Of a stretch of 64,000 nucleotides of DNA, positions 31,040-42,141 are shown in pieces (positions within the stretch are counted from its first letter, which is position 1; every line of letters starts with the position of its first letter). The notes beneath the pieces are model-generated. The model had not been told where the DNA came from, ran no database searches, and saw nothing but the letters and a program-made list of their open reading frames with translations. The DNA lies in the NCBI GenBank assembly GCA_947172415.1, contig OX359190.1:3782001-3846000 (forward strand). The letters run 5' to 3'. The DNA comes from Chondrosia reniformis. Its lineage: Eukaryota; Porifera; Demospongiae; Chondrillida; Chondrillidae. Both the position numbers and the translations under genes were made by a program.

Positions 31040-31166
31040 ATTTAATATATATATATATATATACAGTGCAAGTTAATATATATATATATACATCTATAAC
31101 ATGAAGCCATACATAAATCGCTTTACTAAAACAATAGAGGAGACTGCCTGTGGCAGCCCCTAAAAA
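31040..31166 (-). mobile_element. HP element 5' end with a Q/FB terminus remnant
   Basis: Ends in the TGCCTGTGGCAGCCCC hairpin arm. Within its TA tract lies a solitary CAGTGCAAGTTA flanked by TATATA, looking like the residue of an excised or aborted Q/FB insertion. Confidence 0.65.
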
Positions 31167-33410
31167 TGGCCGTCGTATATTTTGATATGGTGAAAATGTA
31201 TACAGAATGATACTTGTAATCGACCATATCTCCTTCGTATAGAAAGAGATTTCATTCAAACTTATACAGAACGTCTCTAAGACCCATATAGACATTTGTT
31301 AGATTTCTGTTAGGGTCAAATTTTCTGTGATTTCTACCAGCAGCCTCACATATTTTAATGTACTCTACTTGATCAATGTCTATCCATACCTTAAACTACA
31401 GCCTGACGCCTGCTCCAATCCAGTTGGATATGCAATGTTGAAAACATAATGGGCAGCTGTCAGCAGCAATGCCACATTATGTGAAGCAACCACAAACAGT
31501 GGAATTTTATCCACTGATAAAAATAGTTGTTCACTCCTGCAAAGTATGCAGCATGTACTATTTGAGGGCAACTTGGCTGCTTCTTCCAGTGAAAGGTTCT
31601 CCTATATAAAAATAAAGAATTAATTAAATAACTATAACTACTTTTTGGATGTATCTTACCCATTAATAACATATTATATCATAAAAAGAAAAAAACTTGG
31701 ATGTATCTTATATTAAAAAATGTATGCATGCATAACAGGATAAAAAAGTGTGTATATATATGCATGCATAACAGGATCAAAAAAATCTATATAATTACAA
31801 ATGCATGTTCATGCGTATGACATCATGGATATGTATTTACTGGAACCAGTAAACAGAGGTCTTCAATGTGGTTTCACTGGTTTGTCTTCCTCGTTAAAAG
31901 TAAGACCAGGCTTTTAAGGGCCTTGATATCATCTATATTAATAACATGCAATAGGATTTCAATAAATAAATACTTATACAAATTGATAAAAAGTGAATGT
32001 ATATACCATTCTCATCTGAAGATTGCAGCTCTTCTGTGATCTTCCTCTCTCGAGCTGCCAGCGTAAGGATCTTTTCTCTCCGCAATAGCCAAGCTGCCCC
32101 AAAATTTATTATGTCACAAATTAATTAAAATTCATGAATAACCTTTAAAAAGAAGACAAGCATATAAGTATATGTAGTAGTAATGAAAGCTATAAAATTT
32201 AGATAATCACTTTCACCCAGGTAGGGGTACTTTTCAAGAAGAAGTAGAACATTTGTAGGACTGTTTCTAATCTCATGTTGCCTCCTTTTCCAGGTAAGTT
32301 CCATTAATTTTTTAATGACACTAGAATCAGTGTTTGTCTTGGCATGCAAGCTTTTCAACATGGCTTGATTTCTTTCATAAGATAGGTTATCTTCACCATT
32401 GTCATCCAGATCCTGTGTAAATTACATTAGTTATCACAGCAATATATAGCATTCTCATTTGCACTATATACATACATGTAGACTTTGGGCAAGCTTGTAT
32501 CCAACTGCAGGTTGTTTGGGTGTGATCTTTCGTTTCTTTGGCTGAGGTTTTTCATTTAGATCACTTGAAAGCAATTTGACTGGTCTCCTATTATACTCTT
32601 TGAAACGTGGCGTATTGCTTCAGCAATACCTGACTGTGCAATTAAGAGAGATGCATTGCCAATTCAATTACGTAAGGAATTATATATATAGCTAGTATTT
32701 TAATAAAGAGTTTGCAATATCAGTTCCCTTCATGACATCGTCTTCTTGAATGTATACATATATTTATATGGTTTGGCATAATTGTGCCATTTATATATCA
32801 TTTGAAACCTCTTCATCATTTAGTTATTAATCTTCATCACTCAACTTTTCACCAATTTAATTTATTAAAATATTTATTACGGATTATGTTACGGAAAGAT
32901 ATATATATATATATATATCTATAATATAATATTATTTAATTTGATCTTATATTTGCATATTGTTAGGTTAATTTACAACTTGTTTATTTATATACTTTTA
33001 GTTTAAGTAATACATATACAAGCATGAGCAATAAATTTACAATATAATTTTTATGATTTTCTTAATATCCATGTATGTATATACTTACTGTAGGATTCTT
33101 TCCTGGAACTTTCAAGGAAGGATATTTTGATACAACTTGTTCATGATACCCTTCTCCTATCCTCTACTGTTGGATGCCTCTTAAAGGTAAACATAGATCT
33201 TGTTACACCACTTATCAATTGCCGATATGCTCTTGAAGTTATTTCTCCTTTCCGTAGTGCAAATGCCACGTCAAGAGGGAATTTAGGTAGAGGAAATGGA
33301 TCTGGTATATCAGACACAGTTTCATCCAGAATAATGTATTTTTCCTTGACTCTGTCTTGGACATTAGTGCTATCTTGAAGTGGAACCTATATTATATAAT
33401 TTAAAGCATT

Positions 33411-33812
33411 TTTAGGGGCTGCCTCTCTTATATTGTGTTCATTTGCCGATTACGTTGTACGGCTTCATGTTACGGAAAGATATATATATATATATCTATA
33501 TATATAATACGGGTTCATACGCAACTATTATAACACTTATTTTATACGTCGATATATGTATAATACGAGTTCATACGTAACTATTGTTACACTTAATTTA
33601 TACGTCAATATATCGTTTTTGCAAATGGCAGCGTTCAGGAAGCTTTAGTTAACGAAGCTTTTCCATCGTTATTTATAAAGTTCAGGACACTTAAGTGTCC
33701 TCAATCGTTAGCATTACGAATATATATATATTAAATCCCAAAGATGCGGCCAAGTAGTTCGAGTTAATTCGGGGGCGGTAGCCCCACGAGTTTTTAAACT
33801 CGAACTACTTGT
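33411..33812 (+). mobile_element. HP element, near full-length reference copy
   Basis: The copy with fewest interruptions: 5' TTTAGGGGCTGCC, TTTGCCGATTACGTTGTACG, a TATA tract, two TAACACTTA-type blocks, GCAAATGGCAGCGTTCAGGA, GTTATTTATAAAGTTCAGGA, TTAAATCCCAAAGATGCGGC. It closes with AAGTAGTTCGAGTT / GGGGGCGGTAGCCCC / AAACTCGAACTACTT, where an outer 14-15-bp stem encloses an inner G-C hairpin. Length ~400 bp, no ORF. Confidence 0.85.
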
Positions 33813-33892
33813 TAATTATTAATTTGGTATATATAAAATCCATGTAGATGACAATACCTTAAATTTGTGAAAGAATTTACATAATTAGGGCA

Positions 33893-34315
33893 GCCCATTC
33901 ATACACAACTATTATAACACTTAATTTATAGGTCAATATATCGTTTTGCAAATGGTGGTGTTCAGGAAGCTTTAGTTAAGGAAGCTTTTCTATCGTTATT
34001 TATAACACTTTCTAAAGAGGAAGGCTCTGTGGTTTCCCACTTCATTGTCAGGAGGCTTTTCTCGTTCACGTCTTTTGTACACGTGTACTAACTTTCAAAC
34101 TTATGCAGTGTCATTACAGTAGTACTTGACTGGTATGTACATTTTGTCTGCAATTACGTTATCGTTTTAGGGGCTGCCTAGGGTTATTTATAAAGTTTAG
34201 GACACTTAACCGTCCTAAATCGTTAAGATTAAGAATATATATATTAAATCCCAATGATGCGGCCAAGTAGTTTGAATTGAAACAGCCCCACGAGTTTTTA
34301 AACTCAAAATACTAT
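33893..34315 (+). mobile_element. HP element, rearranged copy
   Basis: HP blocks (ATACACAACTATTATAACAC, GCAAATGGTGGTGTTCAGGA, GGACACTTAACCGTCCTAAA, terminal hairpin) interrupted at about 34,008-34,190 by foreign sequence that ends in another partial HP start (TTAGGGGCTGCC). Lies in intron 1 of the minus-strand gene. Confidence 0.75.
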
Positions 34316-34663
34316 AGGTTAAGTGCATGCATGCCATGCGCTATATAGAACGCTTACTCTTTCTAGGTCTTCTTTCTTCACCGGCAAATTTGAGTCTGGA
34401 AGAGACATTTCAGATTCTAATGGTACCTGAGTGTCATTTTCAGAAGCGTCTACTGAGGTGACCATTATTTTCGATTCTGATTTAATCACTTCGCAGTCAA
34501 TATCCATGTATTCCTGCCATTCCTCCGAGTATACGGTAAAAGTCACAGTTGCATTTGACTGGAATGCTGACTGAAACGCCGTTTTTAAAATTTCTTCGAT
34601 ATTACCTTCATCTGGCACAATCACAGGTCTTTTTCTATCCTTGTATAATAGCAAAAGTTTCAT

Positions 34664-34850
34664 TTCATTTTCGAGCAAACGCCAAGACGATAGAATGAAG
34701 ATTCTCGGTACCCAGATTCTCACAATGATCACTAAGCGACGCGCATTCCACACTCATTATCGAGAAAACACTTTCCATACGGTTACATTCTTGCATTTTT
34801 CACATTCTTTTTGTGTGTTACCTATATTTATGCAAAAGAACCAAAATAAT
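34664..34850. promoter_or_regulatory. Shared intergenic interval between two divergent genes
   Basis: About 190 bp separates the likely start codon of the minus-strand gene (34,663) from the first coding sequence of the plus-strand gene (~34,850-34,871). A bidirectional promoter is inferred from position only. No TATA box or initiator was confirmed. Confidence 0.35.
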
Positions 34851-37297
34851 TATTTGAACGCTATGTATTTGTGTCCCTGTTGCCTTTGTTTAAAGCGAGG
34901 ACTTTTTTGACAGTCCTTAATCATCTGAGTATTCACGAAAATGAATCGGGATTTTCCATAGATTGCTGTGTTCGTGGTTGCCGACGATCTTATCATGTAG
35001 TAGAATCGCTCAAAAAGCACATCTATTGTCAACACAGGGATTATTTAAATTTAAGCCAGGCAATCAGTACAACCAATAACAAGTGGCAGTGTAATGTGGC
35101 AGTAGAGAACGAAGATGGGGAATTGGTGGATGATTTTCTTGAAGAAAGCAATATAATTGAAAAACAGCTGGCTTTCAAGAGAGCTAAAGGTATATTTATT
35201 CCGAAGATCAGAGAGGAAAGATAACTTCCTCAGGTTAGATATACATTTTGTGTAACATGCACATGTTATTTGTTTGCATTACTGCATGCATGAATATGTT
35301 AATTTAAGATATATATAATAAATATGCATGCACTAAATAGGAAATTAAACCTATAATTATATAAGAGCTATTATAATATAACACATGCACATCTTCTTCC
35401 AATATATTACAGAAAACTGTAGATCTTCTAAGTGACATTACATCATTGTTAATCTTGTCCTGGAACACACTAAGGAGTAAGTCATCAATCTCTTCAAAAT
35501 GCAGAGCTGGAGGATGAGAGAGTAAAGGATGTAGAGGATATTTTCATGTCAACAGATGTGACATCACCTTTCTTAGACTTAGACACAGAATATCGCCAGT
35601 CAAAATGTTTTTCTGAGAATTTTGGACTTGTGGTTAGTTTAAAAATAGTTTTGTACATGTCTCTATAGATGTGTATGCGTGCCACCTTTGATGTGCATAA
35701 TATTTTTAAATTATGATATTGCATATAGGAACCAAAGAAACGACGTTTAGGTTACAAATTCAAAACATTTAACAGAAAGGGAAAGTCAGTTTTTCGTAAA
35801 GCATGGGACTGTAGCTATGATGTAGATGTCATAGAGTCTTTGCAAGCTTTGCTGAACAACTCAGAGCTGGCCTATCAGGTATATATACATTAAACATGAA
35901 TAAGAATTGATCGTTGAACTGCATACATGTGCAATTAATTTTCTTGATCATGCAGATTTTCAGTAGTCACCAGTCCAAAGATGGAAAGTTGCGTGACTTA
36001 TGTGATGGGCACATGTTCCTGACCAACCCTCTTTTTGGTGCTGATGCAAAGGGTCTTCAAATACACCTTTATTATGATGATGTGGAAATTTGTAATCCTC
36101 TGGATTCTAAAGCCAAAATCCATAAACTAGGTATAATTTTACTGCATGGTACATGTAGTTTTAATATGCGTTGACTTGCTTTTTCTGTTACGTATCTTGT
36201 ATGTAGGTTTATTTTATTACACTCTATTGAATATCCACCCTGAACATAGATCAAGCTTGCAAAACATCCAGCTTATCACTGTTGTCAAACAAATACACAT
36301 TAAGAAGTATGGTTTGGATTCTATTTTGGAGCCCTTTGTAGTTCGTATAAAGGAATTAGAAAAGGTACGTTTAATACTAATCTTCTGACATTTTTACAAC
36401 ATGAAAAATGCATGGCTGTATATTTTATATAATAGGGACTTGAGTTTACTGTCCATGGCCAATGTCAAAGGCTGTTTGGCACAGTGGTGGCTGTGTCTGC
36501 AGATAATTTGCCTAGCCAAGCCTTGGGTGGATTTATTGGCTTGCAGTCTGCTAAAAGGAAATGTAGATTCTGCATGGCAACTGACAAAGACATAGATTCT
36601 AAGGTAAATTTTTGGATGTCCATAAACCACATACAAATGGCTGCATTTTACATTATATGTATTGTATTTTGTATATATAGTTTAGTACAGCGGAATTGCA
36701 AATTAGAACAATAAAAAATCACACTCGGCACTATAGTGCTCTAGGGGATATTTTAGACAGCCACATTGCCACGACATATGGTGTGTCTAGGAATTCTGTC
36801 CTGAATACCTTGACACATTACCATATAATTGATGGATTGCCACCTGACATAATGCATGATGTCTTAGAAGGAGTGTTCCCACTAGAGATAAAGATGATGC
36901 TGAGTCAATTTCTTACTGAAAGGGTTTTCACTCTGGACCAGCTTAATTCTTGTGTCAATGTCTTTCCTTATGGAGAAGAAGACAGAACAAACAAACCTTC
37001 ACCAATTTTACTTGCCAACATTAACACAACTGATACTGGTTTCAAACAGACAGGTAACCAAGTCATTGATGCATTTCTTTTTAGTCAATGAATATTAATT
37101 AAGTGTTGTAACCATATATATATGTAGCTTCACAGTTATGGTGCCTTGGGCGGTACCTACCTTTGCTTATTGGAGACCTGATTCCAGACAAAAACCAAAA
37201 TTGGGAATGTTTTCTTTTATTGTTGGAAATTATGGACATCCTATTCGCCCCCTGTATCTCAGAAGATCAAATTTCATATTTGAGAACACTCATCAAG
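34850..37297 (+). pseudogene. Eight-exon mobile-element-type gene with C2H2 finger and 'IMHDVLEGV' domain
   Basis: Exons by GT-AG and phase: 1, ~34,850-35,233 (C2H2-like HLSIHENE, GCRRSYHVVESLKKHIYCQH); 2, 35,413-35,632; 3, 35,729-35,878; 4, 35,956-36,130 (DLCDGHMFL, LQIHLYYDDVEICNPL); 5, 36,207-36,364; 6, 36,436-36,603 (AVSADNLPSQALGGF, CRFCMA); 7, 36,681-37,053 (GLPPDIMHDVLEGVFPLEIK, FPYGEEDRTNKPSP); 8, 37,128-37,297 (YLPLLIGDLIP, WECFLLLLEIMDILFAP). The exons splice in phase. Defects: an in-frame TAA (35,222-24) and a frameshift inside exon 2. The expected C-terminus after exon 8 is absent where the Helitron begins. The domain set is familiar from transposase-like predictions in fish and cnidarians, but I cannot name the superfamily with certainty. 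Confidence 0.65.
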
Positions 37298-37393
37298 GTA
37301 TATATATATTACTATTTTATGCACATCTTTCTTCAACTGGTTCAATGGGACAGTTCGTCCTGCAGCAGGGACCAGCCCTGTGGCTAGTGCACT

Positions 37394-38310
37394 ATGTCAT
37401 GCTGTTGGGACAGTTGGTCCTGTGGCTGGGACCATAGGTTTAGGATCTGGGGATATGAGCATAAAATCAGTAGATGCAGCAATTGTGAAAGTGACACTCT
37501 TAGAGAATTACCAATGTATGTTGCGGCAGTGCATGATTATGTACGAATCACAGGCACTGCTGCAAATGGGGATTGTTACAGCCATTGTACTACTATATTT
37601 CTGTACTTAAATGATAAGACAATGAGGAATTATGCATTTATTTTAAGTACCATTGATACTGGTGTGCGTACTTTCACTTGCCATAGGCAGCACTGGTTTA
37701 GATGCACACTGCAGCTGCTATTACACAGAAGGCGTTATTGTAAGGATAATTACACTTTAGCTAAAGTGTTTAGTTTGTTATTGCTCCTTGGTGGAGATAT
37801 AAAATCAAACCCAGGTCCTTCAAAGGAATGGCTTAGGAAACAGACCAAGAAACAAAATTATCTGTTGCAAAGAGACAAAATATTGGAAAAGCAAAGGTTG
37901 GATTATGCAGAGAATCCAGAACCAAACGACTAGCATCCCAAACAAGGTATGAAATTAATCCAGAAGCCAGGGAAGCTGCATCTACAGCAAACTACACTGC
38001 CAATCCAGATACCAACTGGGCTTCCTCTAGAGCAAAGTATTCTGCTAATCCTGAAGCCATAAAGGCTGCCGCAAATCCTGAACCCAAGAAGGCTGCTGCT
38101 AGAGTGCATTACTCTGCTAATCCTGAAGCCACAAAGGCTGCTGCTGCTGGAGTGCATTACTCTGCCAATCCAGAAGCCAAGTGAGCTGCTTCTAAAGCAA
38201 AGTACTGTAGTAACACTGAATCTATGAAAGCTGCCTTTAGAGTGAGTTACAAATGCAATTCAAGTGTGGCAAAAGCAGCCTCCAGAGCAAACTAGATATA
38301 AAGATGATCG
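37394..38310 (+). pseudogene. Helitron leader with 2A-like motif and repeated ANPE region
   Basis: The frame 37,394-37,933 contains a Cys-rich start (CSNCESDTLRELPMYVAAVH), HCTTIFLYLND, and 'LLLLLGGDIKSNPGP' at about residues 140-154. The latter matches the ribosome-skipping 2A signature DxExNPGP except that Glu is Lys. After a frameshift near 37,925 a Lys/Arg-rich repeat follows with units such as KAAARVHYSANPEA (37,935-38,300), itself interrupted by a TGA. A hydrophobic run before NPGP is typical of 2A-like peptides in retroelements. The E-to-K change would be expected to weaken skipping. Confidence 0.55.
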
Positions 38311-38649
38311 GTGAAAATAGCTGCATCAGGGGCAAATATTGAACAGAAAAAGGCACATATGAACCTTTATTGCAAAGGTAAATATGCTCTAAACGAACCA
38401 AAGGCATATATGCTAGACATCAGTATGCAGTGAAGTTACAGAAATAACTATTTTCAAAGCCTTTCTTGAGACTGCTTTTACAAGAGGCTTAAAAGAAAGT
38501 CATGAAAGCATTGCAAAGAAAATGTCAAAAGGTGTCCTGAAAAACAGTATGCAGAATCACTGCACGAGGAATACTTGACAGGGTTTTCAAGAAGTGCAGA
38601 GAGAGAATGGGACAGTTGCTCAAGTGTGTTCTGATGGTAAATTCCTTTG

Positions 38650-39505
38650 AACTGTCAATATTAAGTTTGGGGAAAAGGTGGCATACTGCTTTGTCTGAGC
38701 CATTCTTTTATGATACAACTTACATGTAAATCAAGCAAAACAATGCCATACCAGGGGATGAGTGTGAACGATGCTGCACTGCTGAGGAAGTGGGTGACAG
38801 AGCTAAAATACAATGCGCCCTAAAAAGTGGATGTGCACAGAAGAGTGCAAGCTACCTGCAGATGAAGAGCTCAGTTCCATTGTTGCAGCAAAGGAACTCT
38901 TCAAGACAACCCATGCAAGAGCTCTGAAAACACTTGAGTTCATGCACAAGGACTGTCAGCAAGGACACCACACAGATCGTTCCTTTGTAACTAAATTTGA
39001 CAGTAAAGGAGATAAGCAAGAGCAGTCCCATGAGCTGCTAGGTCACCCACTTCCATGTGCTATAGGAATATGTAATAGTGTGCTTAAAATGCTTAAAGCT
39101 GCTGCCATTCCCCACCCACAGTTGCGAAGGTTTCTGGTCTGTCCATATTCTGCAAGAAACCACCATCGTCAAATTTATACCATTGATGTGCCACTCCATT
39201 TGGTTGATTTTGCTCAACTAATGGAGGATGCTGGCATCAGTCACTGTGAGGAGCTATATCAGAGTGAGTGTGAATCACGTCAAGAGAAGTTAGCAACAGA
39301 TCTTCCAAATCTGGAACCCTTGCTTCAAGTTAAGCATGCTACCCTGATTACTAAACTTGACAAGGAGGTGAGTGATGACCCAGAGTATGCATACTGTTGT
39401 TTTAAATGTATGCACCAGAGAAAGAGTGTCACAAGCATGAAGAATAGTGACTCAAAATGTGTAACAACAGTCTGGCAACAATTAAAGCAGCACAAATGCT
39501 AGCAG
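38650..39505 (+). pseudogene. Helitron N-terminal region upstream of Rep
   Basis: Open from 38,813 to TAG at ~39,502. Contains LGHPLPCAIGICNSVLKM, then LLKAAAIPHPQLRRFL-like sequence, YTIDVPLHLVDFAQLMEDA and paired cysteines (CCFKCMHQRKS). The sequence continues 700 bp further on (after Naiad-like insertions) as CRPILNDNKIPSCCILNGL. Function unknown; position is that of the variable N-terminus of animal Helitron proteins. Confidence 0.5.
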
Positions 39506-39514
39506 TACAGTGAA

Positions 39515-39765
39515 GCTGACGCCAAGGATTCACAGAAGATCAAGATAAAGACAAAGACAAAGACTCCCTGGATTACTGATGAAGGGTGGAATTCCCAGAA
39601 ACGGCTGTCTGACCCAGTGGAGAAGATGAAAGAAGGGAAAAGAAGGGAGAAAAGACTCCTACATTTTCATCCAAAGCTCTCTTCAGGTTTAGTTCCTCTA
39701 TAGGCTCTATTACAGAATAACCATAGCATGTAGGAATGGTATCTTAGATTTATCATAAATTGTAA
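39515..39765 (+). mobile_element. Naiad-like 3'-end fragment inside the Helitron
   Basis: Matches 13,070-13,307 with a few changes and small deletions, ending TCTTAGATTTATCAT. 5'-truncated, as expected of retrotransposed PLE copies. Confidence 0.85.
39570..39618 (+). ncRNA. Hammerhead-like fold, second Naiad-like copy
   Basis: CTGATGA (39,576-82), GGG/CCC stem II, GAAAC (39,598-602), GTC (39,607-09): the complete core is kept. The one stem-I change relative to 13.1 kb (C to T at 39,574) turns a C-G into a U-G wobble. Confidence 0.6.
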
Positions 39766-39779
39766 CAAGTAACTAACTG

Positions 39780-40112
39780 CTATTAATATATTAATCGTAC
39801 TCACAAAAATGTATTCCGATTGAATAAAAACGGCAAAGTCGAACGGCTATCCTTAAGCACCACTTTATTGGCAGTAAAATGCGAAAGGCTTAATGGGTAT
39901 GTAAAAACTTCCCCAGGGACACCTGAAGACAACATAGGAGCAGTGGGACTTTTGGGGATCTGAAACAAAGGACACCTTAGCAATACGCACCGCCTGATCC
40001 AAAGGAAAAATGGCCTGAACAACTGAAAAATATAAAACTTTCAAACAAAAATCTACCAGGAGGAGAATCCCAATGAGTTGTTGTACACCAGGAAGACATA
40101 GAATGCCTAGAT
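39780..40112. other. Unassigned segment between two Naiad-like tails
   Basis: A 330-bp stretch with a minus-strand frame (39,801-40,022) lacking any domain I recognise. It may be foreign sequence carried between two tandem or nested insertions. Confidence 0.35.
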
Positions 40113-40182
40113 TGGAAAGACTCTTTTACAGAATAGGCATAGCATGTAGGAAAATGGTATCTTAGATTTATCATTTACTCTA
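40113..40182 (+). mobile_element. Short Naiad-like 3' tail
   Basis: CTCTTTTACAGAATAGGCAT, AGCATGTAGG and TCTTAGATTTATCATTTA: the terminal ~65 bp of the family only. Helitron coding sequence resumes immediately after. Confidence 0.75.
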
Positions 40183-40199
40183 TGTACTTGTACCAACAC

Positions 40200-41819
40200 T
40201 GCAGACCAATTCTTAATGACAATAAGATACCTTCATGCTGTATTCTGAATGGTTTGATAACTAAGCCTGCACAATTATCTAAATTGGATGCTTTGAGCAG
40301 AGAGCTTATACAACGAGCAAAAGCATTTCAGACAATTGTATGATTAGGCACATACACAGCTAAAGTGCCTCTTTACAATTTGCTAAAGGCTTGTAATGGA
40401 ACCATGTTCTTTCTTCCTCTACCTTTGAAAATGACATTGGAAACCTTAGGAGATGTTAACCCAGGTAATTATTCACTCTCACAGAGAGGTGACATAGACC
40501 CACACATGCCATTATCTGACCCTGAATTGTATATGATGGTCTATGGAATACCTTCAGAAAAGAAGGTTATTGGGCGCAGTATAGTCGACGTGAGTACTTG
40601 TCAAGGCTGCCATTCAGAAGCTAAGAGAAATTAATTGGCTTTACAAAGATGTTGATGACACAAGCATTGATAATGTTGCAAAACAAGTCATTGAATCTGC
40701 AGACAGTGCAACCAGTACCATGTCGGTGAAGGCTAGCAAGGAAGATGTTTCCAGCTTTCAGTCATATACGATTCGTACACTGAATCAAAAGCAATCTACA
40801 ATTTCTGATATTGAATCATATAAACTGGTTAATATAAACGAGGATGTACTGGAAAATTGTCTGAAATTCCTGGATGTCATGTGCTTTCCTCATCTATTTT
40901 CCAGTGGTTTTGTGAGTTTCACAGACGTGATGTGTAAATCTCCTCCAGTGAGTATGCCAAATCTAGGCTGCTTAATAAGGACACTAGGTTCCGAAAAGAC
41001 CCCCAGTATGTATTCTTTCTCCTATGGCAGAAAGAATGACGGCAGCTCTCTGCAGGGGTTTACAAATTGATGAAAAGAACAGAACAGCAAAGGATGTCTG
41101 TTCAGCTGTTCCTAGACAAGGTGTCACACACTGATGAATCTGTTGAAGCAAATGTGTCAACAATATTCCAGTCCATCAGAGGTACAAAGCAGTACTGGTA
41201 CTTAAGGTTGTATGCTTCGAGACTAGAGTAGTACTACCCTATTTCTCACCTTCAGTTGTGCTGAATATGAGTCTCCAGAAATTGAAAATTACCTGAAGAA
41301 GGTGAATCATGTACCTGTGAACTATCCAGTTCAAAAGCTTTGCTGTGTAGAACCCATATCAGTGTTGAGCAAGTTTTCTCTAAATTCCAAGCAATGTTCA
41401 ATGCAGTCATACTGAAGGGACAGGTTCTTGGTAAGGTAGAATATTATTTCTTCAAGAAAGAATATCAGACACGAGGTGCACCTCTTTATCATGTTGTCCT
41501 TTGGTTACAAGGTGCACCTGTAATTGACAAGGATCAGCCAAAACAAGTGCTAGATTGGATTGAACAAAGAATCACTTGGAGAATACCAGAAGTGCAGACC
41601 AATCCAGAGTTGCATAGGCTGGTCACTAGGTACCAGATGCATAAATGCAGCAATTACTGCAAGCAAAAGGCAAAGTACCATGGATCATTTGTGACTAGAT
41701 GCAAGTTTGGATTTTCACGCGAAGTTAGTGACACAATTTCATTGAACAATGTCGAGGATTACCTCAAGTCAAGGAAAAAATATACCACCTTCCACGAGCA
41801 AAACAGGAGACACAAGTGA
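40200..41819 (+). pseudogene. Helitron Rep region (HUH motif degraded)
   Basis: Reads across several frames: LDALSRELIQRAKAFQTIV, LGTYTAKVPLYNLLKACNGT and MFFLPLPLKMTLETL (40,365 on); VKASKEDVSSFQSYTIRTLN (40,720 on) and YLDVMCFP-type sequence. Then 'GKVEYYFFKKEYQTRGAPLY' and HVVLWLQGAP (about 41,430-41,520), followed by RLVTRYQMHKCSNYCK and CKFGFSRE. The block RGAPLYHVVLW is where the HUH endonuclease signature (normally PHxH) should be. Here the first His is Leu, so the nicking site is lost. Stops and frameshifts near 40,634, 41,070 and 41,220 also interrupt it. Confidence 0.7.
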
Positions 41820-42141
41820 ATGATTACAATCCTCTTTTACTGTTGTTGTGGAAGGCAAACATGGATATACAATTCATTGCCGAGTAATCGCTAGCCCTTG
41901 CTCATTATGTGACTTGGTATGTGACAAAGGCAGAAACAAGCAACATCCAGGATCTCTGGCAGGAAATTGGCTCCAACAAGAGCATGTACAGTCAACTTTG
42001 GAAGTTTGGCATCAGAAGTTTACGTTCTCAAGAGTGTGGACTCTATAAGGCAAGTGACCTGCTGCTTGGTGATCACTTGTGTGAAAAGTCAGACACAATA
42101 CAGTGGATTGATGCGACCTTTCCACACAAAGGAAACGCAGG

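Larger units (their letters stand above)
31380..34663 (-). pseudogene. Multi-exon mobile-element-type gene: PB1-like N-terminus, SAMD3-like body
   Basis: Exon 1, 34,663-34,358: Met then KLLLLYKDRKRPVIVP and 'FTVYSEEWQEYMDIDC', a PB1-like fold pattern, ending at a GTAAGC donor. Exon 2, 33,386-33,089: FPLDVAFALRKGEITSRAYR, then a one-base frame break, then YHEQVVSKYPSLK and a GTAAGT donor. A third exon ends at 32,476 (RRPVKLLSSDLN, QPKKRKITPK; GTATGT donor). A fourth starts at 32,412: LKSLHAKTNTDSSVIKKLME and RRQHEIRNSPTNVLLLLEKY. A last one, 31,600-31,380, has EEAAKLPSN, DKIPLFVVAS and LLLTAAHYVFNIAYPTG. This series resembles 'sterile alpha motif domain-containing protein 3-like' predictions common in aquatic animals (recalled, not searched). 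HP copies lie in its introns. The exon-2 break suggests a pseudogene. It is divergent from the gene at 34.85 kb. Confidence 0.55.

Noticed and set aside
39801-40022. Retroviral or viral protein fragment
   Set aside because: No diagnostic motif could be recognised in the 73-codon frame, and the context is only nested retroelement tails.
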